Shown here: one piece after another, positions 7,296-16,345 of the stretch
How the letters are laid out: the number at the start of each line of letters is the position of its first letter
Numbering within the stretch: position 1 is the stretch's first letter
NCBI RefSeq assembly: GCF_029760955.1
Contig: NZ_CP121682.1
Location: 2,294,001 to 2,358,000, forward strand
Length of the DNA stretch: 64,000 nucleotides
Direction: 5' to 3'
DNA from: Streptomyces cathayae
Lineage (GTDB): Bacteria > Actinomycetota > Actinomycetes > Streptomycetales > Streptomycetaceae
Program-made: the position numbers and the translations under genes
The notes under the pieces: generated by a model
The model's database searches: none
Told to the model about the DNA's origin: nothing
What the model saw: the letters and a program-made list of their open reading frames with translations, nothing else

Positions 7296-8699
7296 TCAGC
7301 TGTCGAAGCCCAGCCCCATCCGGTCCAGTGTGCGCAGCCACAGGTTGCGGTGGCCGGCGTTCGCGTCGGCGCGGGCCAGGGACCACTGGGTGAGGGCGAT
7401 GCCGGTCCAGGCGAACGGTTCGGGTGGGAAGGGCAGGGGCTTCTTGCGGACCATCTCCAGTTCGGTCCGTTCCGTGCGCTCCCCCGCCAGCAGGTCCAGC
7501 ATCACCTCGGCGCCGAAGCGGGTCGCGCCGACGCCGAGCCCCGTGTAGCCCGCCGTGTAGGCGACCTTGCCCCGGTGGGCGGTACCGAAGAAGGCCGAGA
7601 AGCGGGAACAGGTGTCGATGGCACCGCCCCAGGCGTGGGTGAAGCGGACGCCCTCCAGTTGCGGGAAGCAGGTGAAGAAGTGGTCCGCGAGCTTCGCATG
7701 GGTCTGCGGGCGGTGGTCGTACTCGGCGCGCACCCGGCCGCCGTACGGGTAGACCGTGTCGTAGCCGCCCCACAGGATGCGGTTGTCGGCGGTCAGCCGG
7801 AAGTAGTGGAACCGGTTGGCGGTGTCCGCGAGCCCCTGCCGGTTCCGCCAGCCGACGGACGCCAGCCGGTCGGCGGTGAGCGGCTCGGTCATCAGGGCGT
7901 AGTCGTAGACCGGGACGGTGTAGGCGCGGGCCCGGCGGACCAGGCTGGGGAAGACGTTGGTGCCGAGCGCCGCGGTCCGGGCGCGGATCTGCCCGTGGGG
8001 GGTGCGTGCGGCAAGGCCGGCGCCGTCCGTGCGCAGGCTGAGGGCGGGGGTGTGCTCGTACACGCGGACGCCGAGGCCGAGGCAGGCCCGTTTCAGCCCC
8101 CAGGCGAGTTTCGCCGGATGGAGCATGGCCACGCCCCGGCGGTCCCACAGGCCGGCCCGGAAGGTGGGCGAGTCGACCTGGGCGCGGACCGCGTCGGCGT
8201 CCAGGAACTCCACGCCGTCGCGGAGCCCCCGGCGGTCCATCTCCCGGTACCAGTACCGCAGTTCCCGTTCCTGGTGGGGCTCGGTGGCGACGTCGATCTC
8301 GCCGGTGCGTTCGAAGTCGCAGTCGATGGCGTGGCGGGCGACCGTCTCCTCGATGGCGTCGAGGTTGCGGGCACCCAGCTGCTCCAGCCGGTGGATCTCG
8401 TCGGGCCAGCGGGCCAGGCCGTTGGCCAGGCCGTGGGTGAGCGAGGCGTCGCAGAATCCGCCGTTGCGGCCCGAGGCGGCCCAGCCCACCTCCCGCCCCT
8501 CGACCAGGACGACGTCCCGGCCGGGATCCCGCTCCTTGGCGATCAGCGCCGTCCACAGTCCGCTGTAGCCGCCGCCCACGACCAGCAGGTCGCAGGTCTC
8601 GGCGCCGGTGAGGGCGGGCTCGGGCCGCGGCCTGCCGGGGTCGTCCAGCCAGTACGCGAGGGGCCGGGCCTCGGCGAGGGATGCCGTCCAACGGCTCAT
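7296..8699 (-). CDS. puuB: FAD-dependent oxidoreductase, PuuB-like (gamma-glutamylputrescine oxidase family)
   Basis: The 467-residue protein has a Rossmann FAD-binding motif near residues 34-60 (DLLVVGGGYSGLWTALIAKE, then VLVEGREVGWAASGRNGGF), typical of the D-amino-acid oxidase superfamily and its PuuB/OrdL branch. The C-terminal substrate-binding part carries the characteristic YTAGYTGLGVGATRFGAEV. It is the last gene of an operon with a polyamine ABC transporter and an aminobutyraldehyde-type dehydrogenase, 6 bp after potC, followed by a very strong terminator. The expected reaction is oxidation of an amine, glutamylated or free, to an aldehyde with H2O2 production. Substrate identity is inferred from context; a glycine- or sarcosine-oxidase-like role is the alternative. 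Confidence 0.75.
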   Translation of the reverse strand: MSRWTASLAEARPLAYWLDDPGRPRPEPALTGAETCDLLVVGGGYSGLWTALIAKERDPGRDVVLVEGREVGWAASGRNGGFCDASLTHGLANGLARWPDEIHRLEQLGARNLDAIEETVARHAIDCDFERTGEIDVATEPHQERELRYWYREMDRRGLRDGVEFLDADAVRAQVDSPTFRAGLWDRRGVAMLHPAKLAWGLKRACLGLGVRVYEHTPALSLRTDGAGLAARTPHGQIRARTAALGTNVFPSLVRRARAYTVPVYDYALMTEPLTADRLASVGWRNRQGLADTANRFHYFRLTADNRILWGGYDTVYPYGGRVRAEYDHRPQTHAKLADHFFTCFPQLEGVRFTHAWGGAIDTCSRFSAFFGTAHRGKVAYTAGYTGLGVGATRFGAEVMLDLLAGERTERTELEMVRKKPLPFPPEPFAWTGIALTQWSLARADANAGHRNLWLRTLDRMGLGFDS

Positions 8700-8705
8700 G
8701 GTGAC

Positions 8706-9515
8706 CTACGCCTTCTGCCGGTCGCGGCGCTTGCTGTGCTGGGTGAAGACCATGGAGACCAGTACCAGCAGCACGGCGACGACGAACATGGCCGTACCGA
8801 TGACATTGATCTGCACGGGGGTCCCGCGCTGGGCGGAGCCCCAGACGAACATCGGGAAGGTGACGGTGGAGCCCGCGTTGAAGTTGGTGATGATGAAGTC
8901 GTCGAAGGAGAGCGCGAAGGCGAGCAGCGCGCCCGCCGCGATGCCGGGTGCGGCGATCGGCAGGGTGACCCGCCAGAACGTCTGGAACGGGCCGGCGTAC
9001 AGGTCCTGGGCGGCCTGCTCGAGGCGCGGGTCCATGGACATCACCCGGGCCTTGACGGCGACCACGACGAAGCTGAGGCAGAACATGACGTGGGCGATCA
9101 GGATCGTCCAGAAGCCCAGCTGGGCACCCATGTTGAGGAACAGGGTCAGCAGGGACGCCGCCATCACCACCTCGGGTATCGCCATCGGCAGGAAGATCAG
9201 CGAGTTCACGGCGCCGCGGGCGCGGAACCGGTAGCGGACCAGCGCGAACGCGATCAGCGTGCCGAGCAGGGTGGCGCCGAGGGTCGCCCACAGGGCGATC
9301 TGGAGGCTGAGCGCCAGGGACCCGCACAGGCCGGCGACCCCGCACGGGTCCCGCCAGGCGTCCGTGGAGAACTCCTGCCACTGGTAGTTGAAGCGGCCCT
9401 TCGGGTTGTTGAAGGAGAACACGGTGACGACGACGTTCGGCAGCAGGAGGTACGCGAGCGTCAGCAGTCCCGCGATGACGACGAGACGGCTCTTGAGCCA
9501 GTTGACGAAGGGCAT
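8706..9515 (-). CDS. potC: Polyamine ABC transporter permease PotC
   Basis: This 269-residue integral membrane protein starts MPFVNWLKSRLVVIAG and has about six membrane segments. The BPD-type permease EAA loop is visible near residues 165-190 (MDPRLEQAAQDLYAGPFQTF, with TLPIAAPGIAAGALLAF). The segment FALSFDDFIITNFNAG is characteristic of PotC/YdcV spermidine-putrescine permeases. It should form the channel with PotB in the cytoplasmic membrane. It starts one base after the potB stop and is followed 6 bp later by the oxidoreductase gene, so it is translated within the potD-A-B-C operon. Confidence 0.9.
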   Translation of the reverse strand: MPFVNWLKSRLVVIAGLLTLAYLLLPNVVVTVFSFNNPKGRFNYQWQEFSTDAWRDPCGVAGLCGSLALSLQIALWATLGATLLGTLIAFALVRYRFRARGAVNSLIFLPMAIPEVVMAASLLTLFLNMGAQLGFWTILIAHVMFCLSFVVVAVKARVMSMDPRLEQAAQDLYAGPFQTFWRVTLPIAAPGIAAGALLAFALSFDDFIITNFNAGSTVTFPMFVWGSAQRGTPVQINVIGTAMFVVAVLLVLVSMVFTQHSKRRDRQKA

Positions 9516-10448
9516 TTACACCAGATCCTCCGTGCCGGACCTACGGATGTAGAGCGTGACCATGACGAGGATCGCGGCCATCAGGATGAACGAGAGCGCG
9601 GCGGCCGTCGGGTAGTCGAGGACGCGCAGGAACTGCATCTGGATCACGTTGCCGACCATGCGGGTGTCGGTGGAGCCGAGCAGGTCCGCGTTGATGTAGT
9701 CGCCGGTGGCCGGGATGAAGGTCAGCAGCGTGCCGGAGACGACGCCCGGCATCGACAGCGGGAAGGTGACCCTGCGGAAGGTGGTCGAGGGCCTGGCGTA
9801 CAGGTCGTTCGCCGCCTCGTGCAGCCGCGGGTCGATGCGCTCCAGCGAGGTGTAGAGCGGCAGGATCATGAACGGCAGGAAGTTGTACGTCAGACCGCAG
9901 ACGACGGCGAGCGGCGTGGCCAGCACCCGGTCGCCCGCCGTCCAGCCGAGCCAGGCGGTGACGTCCAGGACGTGCAGGGTGTTCAGGGCGTCGACCACCG
10001 GGCCGCCGTCGGCGAGGATCGTCTTCCAGGCGAGGGTGCGGATCAGGAAACTGGTGAAGAACGGCGCGATCACCAGGATCATGATCAGGTTCCGCCAGCG
10101 TCCCGCGCGGAAGGCGATCAGATACGCCAGCGGATAGCCGAGCAGCAGGCACAGCACGGTCGCGGAGGCCGCGTAGAGCACCGAGCGGACGAACTGCGGC
10201 CAGTACGTGGACAGTGCGTCCCCGTAGACGGCGAAGTTCCAGGTGACCCGGTAGCCCTCCTCCAGGGACCCCGTCTGGACGGAGGTGGAGGCCTGGTAGA
10301 TCACCGGCAGCGCGAAGAAGACGACCAGCCACAGCAGGCCGGGCAGCAGGAGCAGGTACGGCGTCCAGCGACCCCGCCTGCGCGGCGGTCTCTTCTCCTT
10401 CTTCTCCGGGGCGGGCGCCAGGGGCGGCGCCTCGGTGGCCGTGGCCAT
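9516..10448 (-). CDS. potB: Polyamine ABC transporter permease PotB
   Basis: The 310-residue protein has a polar Arg/Lys-rich cytoplasmic N-terminus (PEKKEKRPPRRRGRWTPY) followed by six membrane segments starting at about residue 30 (LLLLPGLLWLVVFFALPVIY). The permease signature is RIDPRLHEAANDLYARPSTT with FPLSMPGVVSGTLLTFIPA, ending in the PotB-type TGDYINADLLGS. Its ATG overlaps the potA stop in an ATGA arrangement, and its stop is adjacent to the potC start, indicating translational coupling. Confidence 0.9.
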   Translation of the reverse strand: MATATEAPPLAPAPEKKEKRPPRRRGRWTPYLLLLPGLLWLVVFFALPVIYQASTSVQTGSLEEGYRVTWNFAVYGDALSTYWPQFVRSVLYAASATVLCLLLGYPLAYLIAFRAGRWRNLIMILVIAPFFTSFLIRTLAWKTILADGGPVVDALNTLHVLDVTAWLGWTAGDRVLATPLAVVCGLTYNFLPFMILPLYTSLERIDPRLHEAANDLYARPSTTFRRVTFPLSMPGVVSGTLLTFIPATGDYINADLLGSTDTRMVGNVIQMQFLRVLDYPTAAALSFILMAAILVMVTLYIRRSGTEDLV

Positions 10449-11632
10449 CAGGCGACCTCACCCTCGACGGGCTCAGCGGGCTCGACGGTCTCGACGCCCG
10501 CGTCCGCATCCTGCGCGGCGTCCAGACCGAAGGTGTGCGCCGGGTTCCAGTGCAGGACGACCTCCGCGCCGGGCACCAGGCGGTCGTCGCGGTCGATGTT
10601 CTGGACGTAGACCTCGAACGCGGTGCAGACCGGGCTGTCGACGACGAACTGCGTGGAGACACCGATGAAGCTGGAGTCGGCGATCCGGCCGGTGATCCGG
10701 TTGCGCCCCTCGGGGATCCGTCCGGTGTCGTCCGCGTGGGCGAGGGAGATCTTCTCCGGGCGCACCCCCAGCAGCACCTTGCCGCCGGTCGTGGTGGGGC
10801 CGCTGTTGCGCGCCGAGGGCAGGACGAGTGTGCCGCCGCCCGCCTTCAGCACGAAGTCGTCGCCGGACCTGGAGTCGACGTCGGCCTCGATGAAGTTGGA
10901 CGTGCCCAGGAAGTTGGCGACGAAGGTGGTGCGCGGGTTCTCGTACAGGTCGGTGGGCGGGCCGAGTTGCTCGACCCGGCCGGCGTTCATCACGGCGACC
11001 GTGTCGGCCATGGTCATGGCCTCCTCCTGGTCGTGCGTGACGTGCACGAAGGTGATGCCGACCTCGGTCTGGATGCGCTTGAGCTCCCGTTGCATCTGGC
11101 GGCGCAGTGTGAGGTCGAGGGCGCCGAGCGGCTCGTCGAGCAGCAGCACCCTGGGATGGTTGATCAGGGCGCGGGCCACCGCGACGCGCTGCTGCTGGCC
11201 GCCGGAGAGCTGGTGCGGCTTCTTGCGCGCCTGCTCGCCGAGCTGGACGAGCTCCAGCATCTCCTCGACCTGCTTCTTCACGCTCTTGATGCCGCGCCGG
11301 CGCAGGCCGAAGGCGACGTTCTCGAAGATGTCGAGGTGCGGGAAGAGGGCGTAGGACTGGAAGACGGTGTTCACCGGCCGCTTGTACGGCGGGAGCGCGG
11401 TGACGTCCTGGTCGCCGAGGTGGACGGTGCCCGCGGTGGGTTCCTCCAGGCCGGCGATCATCCGCAGGGTGGTGGTCTTGCCGCAGCCGGACGCGCCGAG
11501 CAGGGCGAAGAAGGAGCCCTGGGGCACGGTCAGGTCGAGGGGGTGTACGGCGGTGAAGTTCCCGTAGGTTTTGCCGATCTGCTTCAGTCGGACGTCGCCG
11601 TTGGTCTGTGTCGTCGTCTTCATCGTCGTCAC
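10448..11632 (-). CDS. potA: Polyamine ABC transporter ATP-binding protein PotA
   Basis: The 394-residue ATPase carries Walker [10 protein letters not shown], signature [15 protein letters not shown], Walker [13 protein letters not shown] and the switch His ([16 protein letters not shown]). A C-terminal TOBE-type domain (about residues 270-370) is typical of the PotA/UgpC group. The GTG start at 11630-11632 overlaps the potD stop (GTGA), and its own stop overlaps the potB start. It energises uptake of putrescine or spermidine by PotB-PotC. Confidence 0.92.
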   Translation of the reverse strand: MTTMKTTTQTNGDVRLKQIGKTYGNFTAVHPLDLTVPQGSFFALLGASGCGKTTTLRMIAGLEEPTAGTVHLGDQDVTALPPYKRPVNTVFQSYALFPHLDIFENVAFGLRRRGIKSVKKQVEEMLELVQLGEQARKKPHQLSGGQQQRVAVARALINHPRVLLLDEPLGALDLTLRRQMQRELKRIQTEVGITFVHVTHDQEEAMTMADTVAVMNAGRVEQLGPPTDLYENPRTTFVANFLGTSNFIEADVDSRSGDDFVLKAGGGTLVLPSARNSGPTTTGGKVLLGVRPEKISLAHADDTGRIPEGRNRITGRIADSSFIGVSTQFVVDSPVCTAFEVYVQNIDRDDRLVPGAEVVLHWNPAHTFGLDAAQDADAGVETVEPAEPVEGEVA

Positions 11633-12876
11633 GCCCCTGTGAGTTTCGCGAACTTCGCTTCGTAGGCCGCCTCTTCCTTGTCGCTCAGGGCTCGGAAGGA
11701 GTGGGTTCGGGCCGCTACGTCCTTGGTCGGGATGATCAGCGGGTTCTCCGCCGCCGACTTGTCGATCTTGGCGAGTTCCTCCTGCGCGCCGTCGACGGGA
11801 CTCACGAAGGCGACGTAGGCGGAGAGCCGGGCCGCCTGCGGCGGCTGGTAGTAGAAGTCGATCAGCCGCTCGGCGTTGGCCTTGTGGCGGGCCTTGTTGG
11901 GGATGAGCAGGTTGTCGGTGGCCGTCACGAAACCGGCGTCCGGGATGACGTACCCGATGTCGTCGCTGTCCGCCTGGAGCTGGACGATGTCACCGCCCCA
12001 GGCGACACAGGCGGCGATGTCGCCCTTGGTCAGGTCGGACGTGTAGTCGTTGCCGGTGAAGCGGCGGATCTGCCCCTTGTCGACGGCCTTCTGCAGGCGG
12101 TCGATCGCCGCGTCGTACTCGTCGTCGGTGACCTTGGCCGGGTCCTTGCCCATGTCGAGCAGGGTCATGCCGATGCTGTCGCGCATCTCGGACAGGAAGG
12201 AGACCCGGCCCTTGAGCTTGGGGTTGTCCAGCAGGTCGGAGACCGACTTCACCTCGATGCCGTCGAGCGCCTTCTTGTTGTAGGCGACGACGGCCGAGAC
12301 ACCCTGCCAGGGGTAGGAGTAGGCACGCCCCGGGTCCCAGTCCGGGCTGCGGAACTGCCCGGAGAGGTTGGCGAAGGCGTGCGGCAGGTTCGCCGGGTCC
12401 AGTTTCTGGACCCAGCCCAGGCGGATCATCCGCGCGGCCAGCCAGTCGGTGAGGACGATCAGGTCGCGGCCGGTGTCCTGCCCGGCGGCGAGCTGCGGTT
12501 TGATCTTGCCGAAGAACTCGGTGTTGTCGTTGACGTCCTCGGTGTACTCGACCTTGACGCCGGTCTGCCGGGTGAACGTGTCGAGCGTGGGACGCTGCTT
12601 GCCGCTCTCGTCGACATCGATGTAGACGGGCCAGTTGGAGAAGTTGACGGTCTTCTCCTCGGCCGAACGGTCCTCGGCGGAGGTGCCGCCCTGGGTCCGG
12701 CCGGCAGCGGGGATGCCACAGGCGCTCAGCGCCCCGAGTCCGCCGGCCGCGAGCGCGCCGCCGGCGGAGGCGCGCAACAGGGACCGGCGGGTCAGTGCCG
12801 CCCGGCCGTTGCGGAAGCTGCGCCGCATGGCGGCCGTCTGGGCCGGGGAGAGGCGGTCGGGCTCGTACTGCTCCAT
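11629..12876 (-). CDS. potD: Polyamine ABC transporter substrate-binding protein PotD (Tat-type signal)
   Basis: The start chosen is ATG 12874-12876 (MEQYEPDRLSPAQ), giving 415 residues. Residues about 17-52 form a twin-arginine signal with a lipobox: ALTRRSLLRASAGGALAAGG, then GALSACG. This predicts Tat export and lipid anchoring on the outside of the membrane. The mature part matches the PotD/PotF family (VNFSNWPVYIDVDESGKQ, DLIVLTDWLAARMIRLGW, YSYPWQGVSAVVAYNKKALD). The gene follows the dehydrogenase by 50 bp and overlaps potA by 4 bp. An open extension upstream of the ATG overlaps the dehydrogenase gene and is not convincing. Confidence 0.9.
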   Translation of the reverse strand: MEQYEPDRLSPAQTAAMRRSFRNGRAALTRRSLLRASAGGALAAGGLGALSACGIPAAGRTQGGTSAEDRSAEEKTVNFSNWPVYIDVDESGKQRPTLDTFTRQTGVKVEYTEDVNDNTEFFGKIKPQLAAGQDTGRDLIVLTDWLAARMIRLGWVQKLDPANLPHAFANLSGQFRSPDWDPGRAYSYPWQGVSAVVAYNKKALDGIEVKSVSDLLDNPKLKGRVSFLSEMRDSIGMTLLDMGKDPAKVTDDEYDAAIDRLQKAVDKGQIRRFTGNDYTSDLTKGDIAACVAWGGDIVQLQADSDDIGYVIPDAGFVTATDNLLIPNKARHKANAERLIDFYYQPPQAARLSAYVAFVSPVDGAQEELAKIDKSAAENPLIIPTKDVAARTHSFRALSDKEEAAYEAKFAKLTGA

Positions 12877-12926
12877 GCGCGTGGTGCCCTTTCGGGAGAG
12901 GGGCCGCGGGTCGGGCGGCCCGGCTG

Positions 12927-14462
12927 CTATCGGTCCCCGAAGATCGTGCGGTGCCAGTCCTTGCGGACCACCGCCGTGTTGTCGAACATGACGTGCTTGA
13001 TCTGGGTGTACTCCTCGAACGAGTACGCGGACATGTCCTTGCCGAAGCCGGACGCCTTGGAGCCGCCGTGCGGCATCTCGCTGATGATCGGGATGTGGTC
13101 GTTGATCCACACGCAGCCCGCCTTGATCTCGCGGGTGGCACGGCCCGTCCGGTACACGTCGCGGCTCCACGCGGAGGCGGCGAGCCCGTACGGCGTGTCG
13201 TTGGCAAGGGCGATGCCCTCGTCATCGGTGTCGAAGGGCAGGACGACGAGCACCGGCCCGAAGATCTCGGACTGCACGACCTCGCTGTCCTGCGGCGCGT
13301 CGGCGATCAGGGTGGGGCGGTAGTACGCGCCGTGCTTCAGGTCCCCCTCCGGGGCCTCACCGCCGGTCACCACCCGCGCGCAGGCGCGTGCCCGGTCGAC
13401 GAATCCGGCCACGCGGTCGCGGTGGGCGTGCGAGATCAGCGGGCCGAGATCGGTGCCGGGAGCGAAGGGGTCGCCGAGCCGCACGGTCTCCATCAGCGCG
13501 GCCGTGCGCTCGACGAACGCCTCGTAGAGGGGCCGTTGCACGTACGCGCGGGTGGCGGCCGTGCAGTCCTGGCCGGTGTTGATGAGCGCGCCCGCGACCG
13601 CGCCGTTGACGGCGGCGTCGAGGTCGGCGTCGTCGAAGACGACGAAGGGGGCCTTGCCGCCGAGTTCGAGGTGGATGCGCTTGACGGTGGCGGTGGCGAT
13701 CTCGGCGACCCGCCTGCCCACGGCGGTCGAGCCGGTGAAGGAGGTCATGGCGACGTCGGGATGACCGACGAGGTGTTCGCCCGCCTCCTTGCCGGTGCCG
13801 GTGACGATGTTGATCACGCCGTCCGGGATGCCCGCGTCGGTGGCGGCCCGCGCGAACAGGAGGGAGGTCAGCGGGGTGAGCTCGGCGGGCTTGAGGACAA
13901 CGGTGTTGCCCGCCGCGATCGCCGGGAGGATCTTCCACGCGGCCATCTGGAGGGGGTAGTTCCAGGGCGCGATCGAGCCGACGACGCCGATGGGCTCGCG
14001 GCGGACGTAGGAGGTGTGGTCACCGGAGTACTCGCCGGCGGACTGGCCCTGCAGTTGCCGTGCGGCGCCGGCGAAGAAGGCGATGTTGTCGATCGTCCCC
14101 GGGACGTCGAACTCACGGCTCAGCTTGAGCGGCTTGCCGCACTGCAGGGACTCGGCGCGGGCGAAGTCCTCGGCGCGCTCGGCGACGACGGCTGCGAACC
14201 GGTGCAGGGCGTCGGAGCGCTCCCCGGGGGTGGCGCCGGCCCACGCCGGGAACGCCTCGCGCGCCGCGGCGACGGCCGCGTCCACGTCGTCGGTGCCGGC
14301 GAGCGCGTAGGTGTGGACCTCCTGCCCGGTGGCGGGGTCGACGACCGTGTGCGTACGGCCCGAGGTGCCCTTCGTCGAACGTCCCGCGATGAACTGCGCC
14401 CCGTCCGCGAACCGGTCCTGGGCCGGGAATCGTTCCGGGGTGGCGTTGCCCGGGTTGTGCAT
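12927..14462 (-). CDS. Gamma-aminobutyraldehyde-type dehydrogenase (PatD/PuuC family)
   Basis: This 511-residue NAD(P)-dependent aldehyde dehydrogenase starts at ATG 14460-14462 ([15 protein letters not shown]), behind a strong GGAGG site. Family landmarks are present: [17 protein letters not shown], the catalytic Glu in [18 protein letters not shown] and the catalytic Cys in [11 protein letters not shown]. The GQDCTAATR context is typical of aminobutyraldehyde and betaine-aldehyde type enzymes. As first gene of the operon with potDABC and the PuuB-like oxidase, it probably oxidises the aldehyde produced from putrescine or glutamylputrescine. A paralogue lies at 18328-19767. An in-frame extension upstream to 14897 has no good ribosome-binding site. 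Confidence 0.85.
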   Translation of the reverse strand: MHNPGNATPERFPAQDRFADGAQFIAGRSTKGTSGRTHTVVDPATGQEVHTYALAGTDDVDAAVAAAREAFPAWAGATPGERSDALHRFAAVVAERAEDFARAESLQCGKPLKLSREFDVPGTIDNIAFFAGAARQLQGQSAGEYSGDHTSYVRREPIGVVGSIAPWNYPLQMAAWKILPAIAAGNTVVLKPAELTPLTSLLFARAATDAGIPDGVINIVTGTGKEAGEHLVGHPDVAMTSFTGSTAVGRRVAEIATATVKRIHLELGGKAPFVVFDDADLDAAVNGAVAGALINTGQDCTAATRAYVQRPLYEAFVERTAALMETVRLGDPFAPGTDLGPLISHAHRDRVAGFVDRARACARVVTGGEAPEGDLKHGAYYRPTLIADAPQDSEVVQSEIFGPVLVVLPFDTDDEGIALANDTPYGLAASAWSRDVYRTGRATREIKAGCVWINDHIPIISEMPHGGSKASGFGKDMSAYSFEEYTQIKHVMFDNTAVVRKDWHRTIFGDR

Positions 14463-14685
14463 GTCGCTCTCCTCCGTCTCCCCGAGGGGGCGGCGTGGCT
14501 CCAGCTCGATTTGAGTGCCGATCCTGACAGAGCAATGGGACTCCAACAAGTGATTCCGTTGTTGCCTTTTGGTTACGCGACGGAATCTGTCGACCGGGCG
14601 TCGAGGGGCGGCGGAAAAGACAGGACGGGGTGTCAGTGATGCGTGCCAGACTCGCGCGGGCAGGAAGGGTTCACGGGGGGTGGCG
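14463..14685. promoter_or_regulatory. Divergent intergenic region with an inverted repeat (candidate operator)
   Basis: This 223-bp region separates the polyamine operon from the NADAR gene and must hold its promoter. An 8-bp exact inverted repeat (gattccgt / acggaatc) lies at 14552-14559 and 14580-14587, about 90-125 bp upstream of the dehydrogenase start. Operator function is only a possibility. Confidence 0.35.
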
Positions 14686-15291
14686 ATGAACGGGACGGCG
14701 GGAACCATCGGTTCCAGGGAGACTCTGGTCGAGGCGCTGCGGGCCGACCGGCGGGTCAAGTACCTGTACTTCTGGGGGCACCGGCCGCTGCCCGACGGCC
14801 GGATCGGGGCGAGCTGCCTGAGCCAGTGGTGGCCGTCGCCGTTCACGGTGGACGGGGCGCGGTACGCGACCGCCGAGCACTGGATGATGGCGGCCAAGGC
14901 CCGGCTGTTCGCGGACCCGGAGGCCGAGCGGCGGGTGCTGGCCGCGGGCCATCCCGCTCAGGCGAAGGAGGCGGGGCGGCTGGTGCGGGGCTTCGACGAG
15001 GAGACATGGCGACGGGAGCGGTTCCGTGTCGTCGTCGAGGGCAGCGTGCACAAGTTCGCGGCCCACGCCGACCTGCGCGCCTTTCTGCTGGGCACAGGCG
15101 AGAGGGTGCTGGTCGAGGCGAGTCCGGTGGACCGGGTGTGGGGCATCGGGCTCGCGGCCACCGACGAGCGGGCGACGGACCCCGAGCAGTGGCGCGGCCC
15201 GAACCTCCTGGGCTTCGCCCTGATGCGGGCCCGCACCCGCCTCCGGGAGGGGTCCGGGCCGGGGCTCCGAAGCGGTGTCCGGGGTCAGTAG
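14686..15291 (+). CDS. NADAR family protein (YbiA-like N-glycosidase)
   Basis: The 201-residue protein (MNGTAGTIGSRETLVEAL) shows the NADAR/YbiA pattern: FWGHRPLPDG, LSQWWPSPFTVDGARYATAE, EHWMMAAKARLF, then WGIGLAATDERATDPEQWRG and GPNLLGFALM. Characterised YbiA-like proteins hydrolyse N-glycosidic bonds, for example in early riboflavin intermediates, and other NADAR members act on ADP-ribose derivatives; the exact substrate here is unknown. The ATG at 14686 follows a G-rich ribosome-binding site (GGGGGG, about 6 nt upstream). The gene is divergent from the polyamine operon and convergent with the next gene, overlapping its end by 7 bp. Confidence 0.8.
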   Translation: MNGTAGTIGSRETLVEALRADRRVKYLYFWGHRPLPDGRIGASCLSQWWPSPFTVDGARYATAEHWMMAAKARLFADPEAERRVLAAGHPAQAKEAGRLVRGFDEETWRRERFRVVVEGSVHKFAAHADLRAFLLGTGERVLVEASPVDRVWGIGLAATDERATDPEQWRGPNLLGFALMRARTRLREGSGPGLRSGVRGQ

Positions 15292-16193
15292 GAGGACGTG
15301 AACAGGACGAGCGCGCCGAAGCCGGTACCCAGGAGGATGCCGACCGCGCCGCAGATGAGGCCGGCCAGGGCGTGTCCCGGGTTCGTGGCCTCGCCTCGGG
15401 ACGCCTTGCCCCGGCCCAGCGCGCTGAAGATCACGGCCATGACGCCGAGCCCGATGGCCAGCGGCCAGAAGCAGAAGAGCACGGCCGAGATGATGCCGAG
15501 CACGAGTCCGGTGATGCCCATGCCGTTGCTCGGCAGGGGCGCCATGCCGGTCCAGCCGTGGTAGCCCGGGTCGGGGGCGCCGTAACCGGGGGTGCCGTAA
15601 CCGGATGGCTGCGGGGCCGGGTGGCCGTAGCCGCTCTGGGGGCCGCCCGGGTAGCCGTACGGAACCTGGCCGGGGCCGTCGGGGGCGATGGGCGGCGGCG
15701 GGAGCGGGTCGGCGGCCGGGGGCGCGAAGGGGTTGGGGACCGCCGCGCCGGGGCCGACGGGCGGTACCGGCGCCTGGGGGGTGCCGGGGCCGGCCCAGGG
15801 CCGGGCGGGCGGCACCGGGGTGGCGGTGGGGTCGCCCTGCGCGGGGAAGGACGTCATCGTCTGCTGCTCGTGCACGGAGGAGGCGCCGGGGGGCGAGCCG
15901 GCGGCCGGCGCACCGGCCGGGCCCGCTCCGGAGACGGGCGGGTCGAACTCCGGGAGCGCCCACGGGTCGACGGCTCCGGTGGAGTCCGGCGGGCCGGGTG
16001 CGACCTGTCCGCCCAGGTCGATCTGCGTCATCGGGGGCGCCACGTCCCGCGGCGGGGCCTGGGGCGGCTGCGCCCGAGCGGCCCCGCTGTCGGCCGGTGC
16101 CGCCCACACGTCGTCATGGTCGTGCGGGTTGTGGGGCGGTGTGCCGCCCGCCGTGCTCCCCGGCGCCTCCGGCACCTGCGCGTCGTCGGACAT
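15285..16193 (-). CDS. DUF4190 domain membrane protein with disordered Pro/Gly-rich N-terminus
   Basis: The 302-residue protein starts MSDDAQVPEAPGSTAG. Residues 1 to about 220 are low-complexity, rich in Pro, Gly and Ala with several GYGTPGYG-like repeats, and likely lie in the cytoplasm. The C-terminal about 80 residues hold two membrane segments in the DUF4190 pattern (GMGITGLVLGIISAVLFCFW, FSALGRGKASRGEATNPGHA, AGLICGAVGILLGTGFGALV). Such proteins are common in actinomycetes and have no defined function. It is convergent with the NADAR gene and divergent from the deaminase gene. Confidence 0.8.
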   Translation of the reverse strand: MSDDAQVPEAPGSTAGGTPPHNPHDHDDVWAAPADSGAARAQPPQAPPRDVAPPMTQIDLGGQVAPGPPDSTGAVDPWALPEFDPPVSGAGPAGAPAAGSPPGASSVHEQQTMTSFPAQGDPTATPVPPARPWAGPGTPQAPVPPVGPGAAVPNPFAPPAADPLPPPPIAPDGPGQVPYGYPGGPQSGYGHPAPQPSGYGTPGYGAPDPGYHGWTGMAPLPSNGMGITGLVLGIISAVLFCFWPLAIGLGVMAVIFSALGRGKASRGEATNPGHALAGLICGAVGILLGTGFGALVLFTSSY

Positions 16194-16345
16194 GCGCTGG
16201 ACCCCCTCCGTCGAACGTCCCGCCATGTTACGACCCCGGCGCCCCGTCGGACGCATCCGTCCTACGATGATCCCCGATCCACCGATCAGCCGATCACCCG
16301 CGTTCCGCCGCACACCGGCCGAGGACGCCGCTTGGGGGAGGAACC

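Noticed and set aside
6646..9381. Apparent 911-residue protein joining potC-antisense-frame sequence to Rhs repeats
   Set aside because: Only the last about 180 residues (6685-7217) are Rhs; the rest is the oxidoreductase and permease genes read in a wrong frame without stops.
7134..10610. Very long plus-strand open frame (over 1,100 codons)
   Set aside because: It is antisense to the pot operon, consists of Arg/Gly/Val-biased sequence from the codon-position bias of the real genes, and has no domains.
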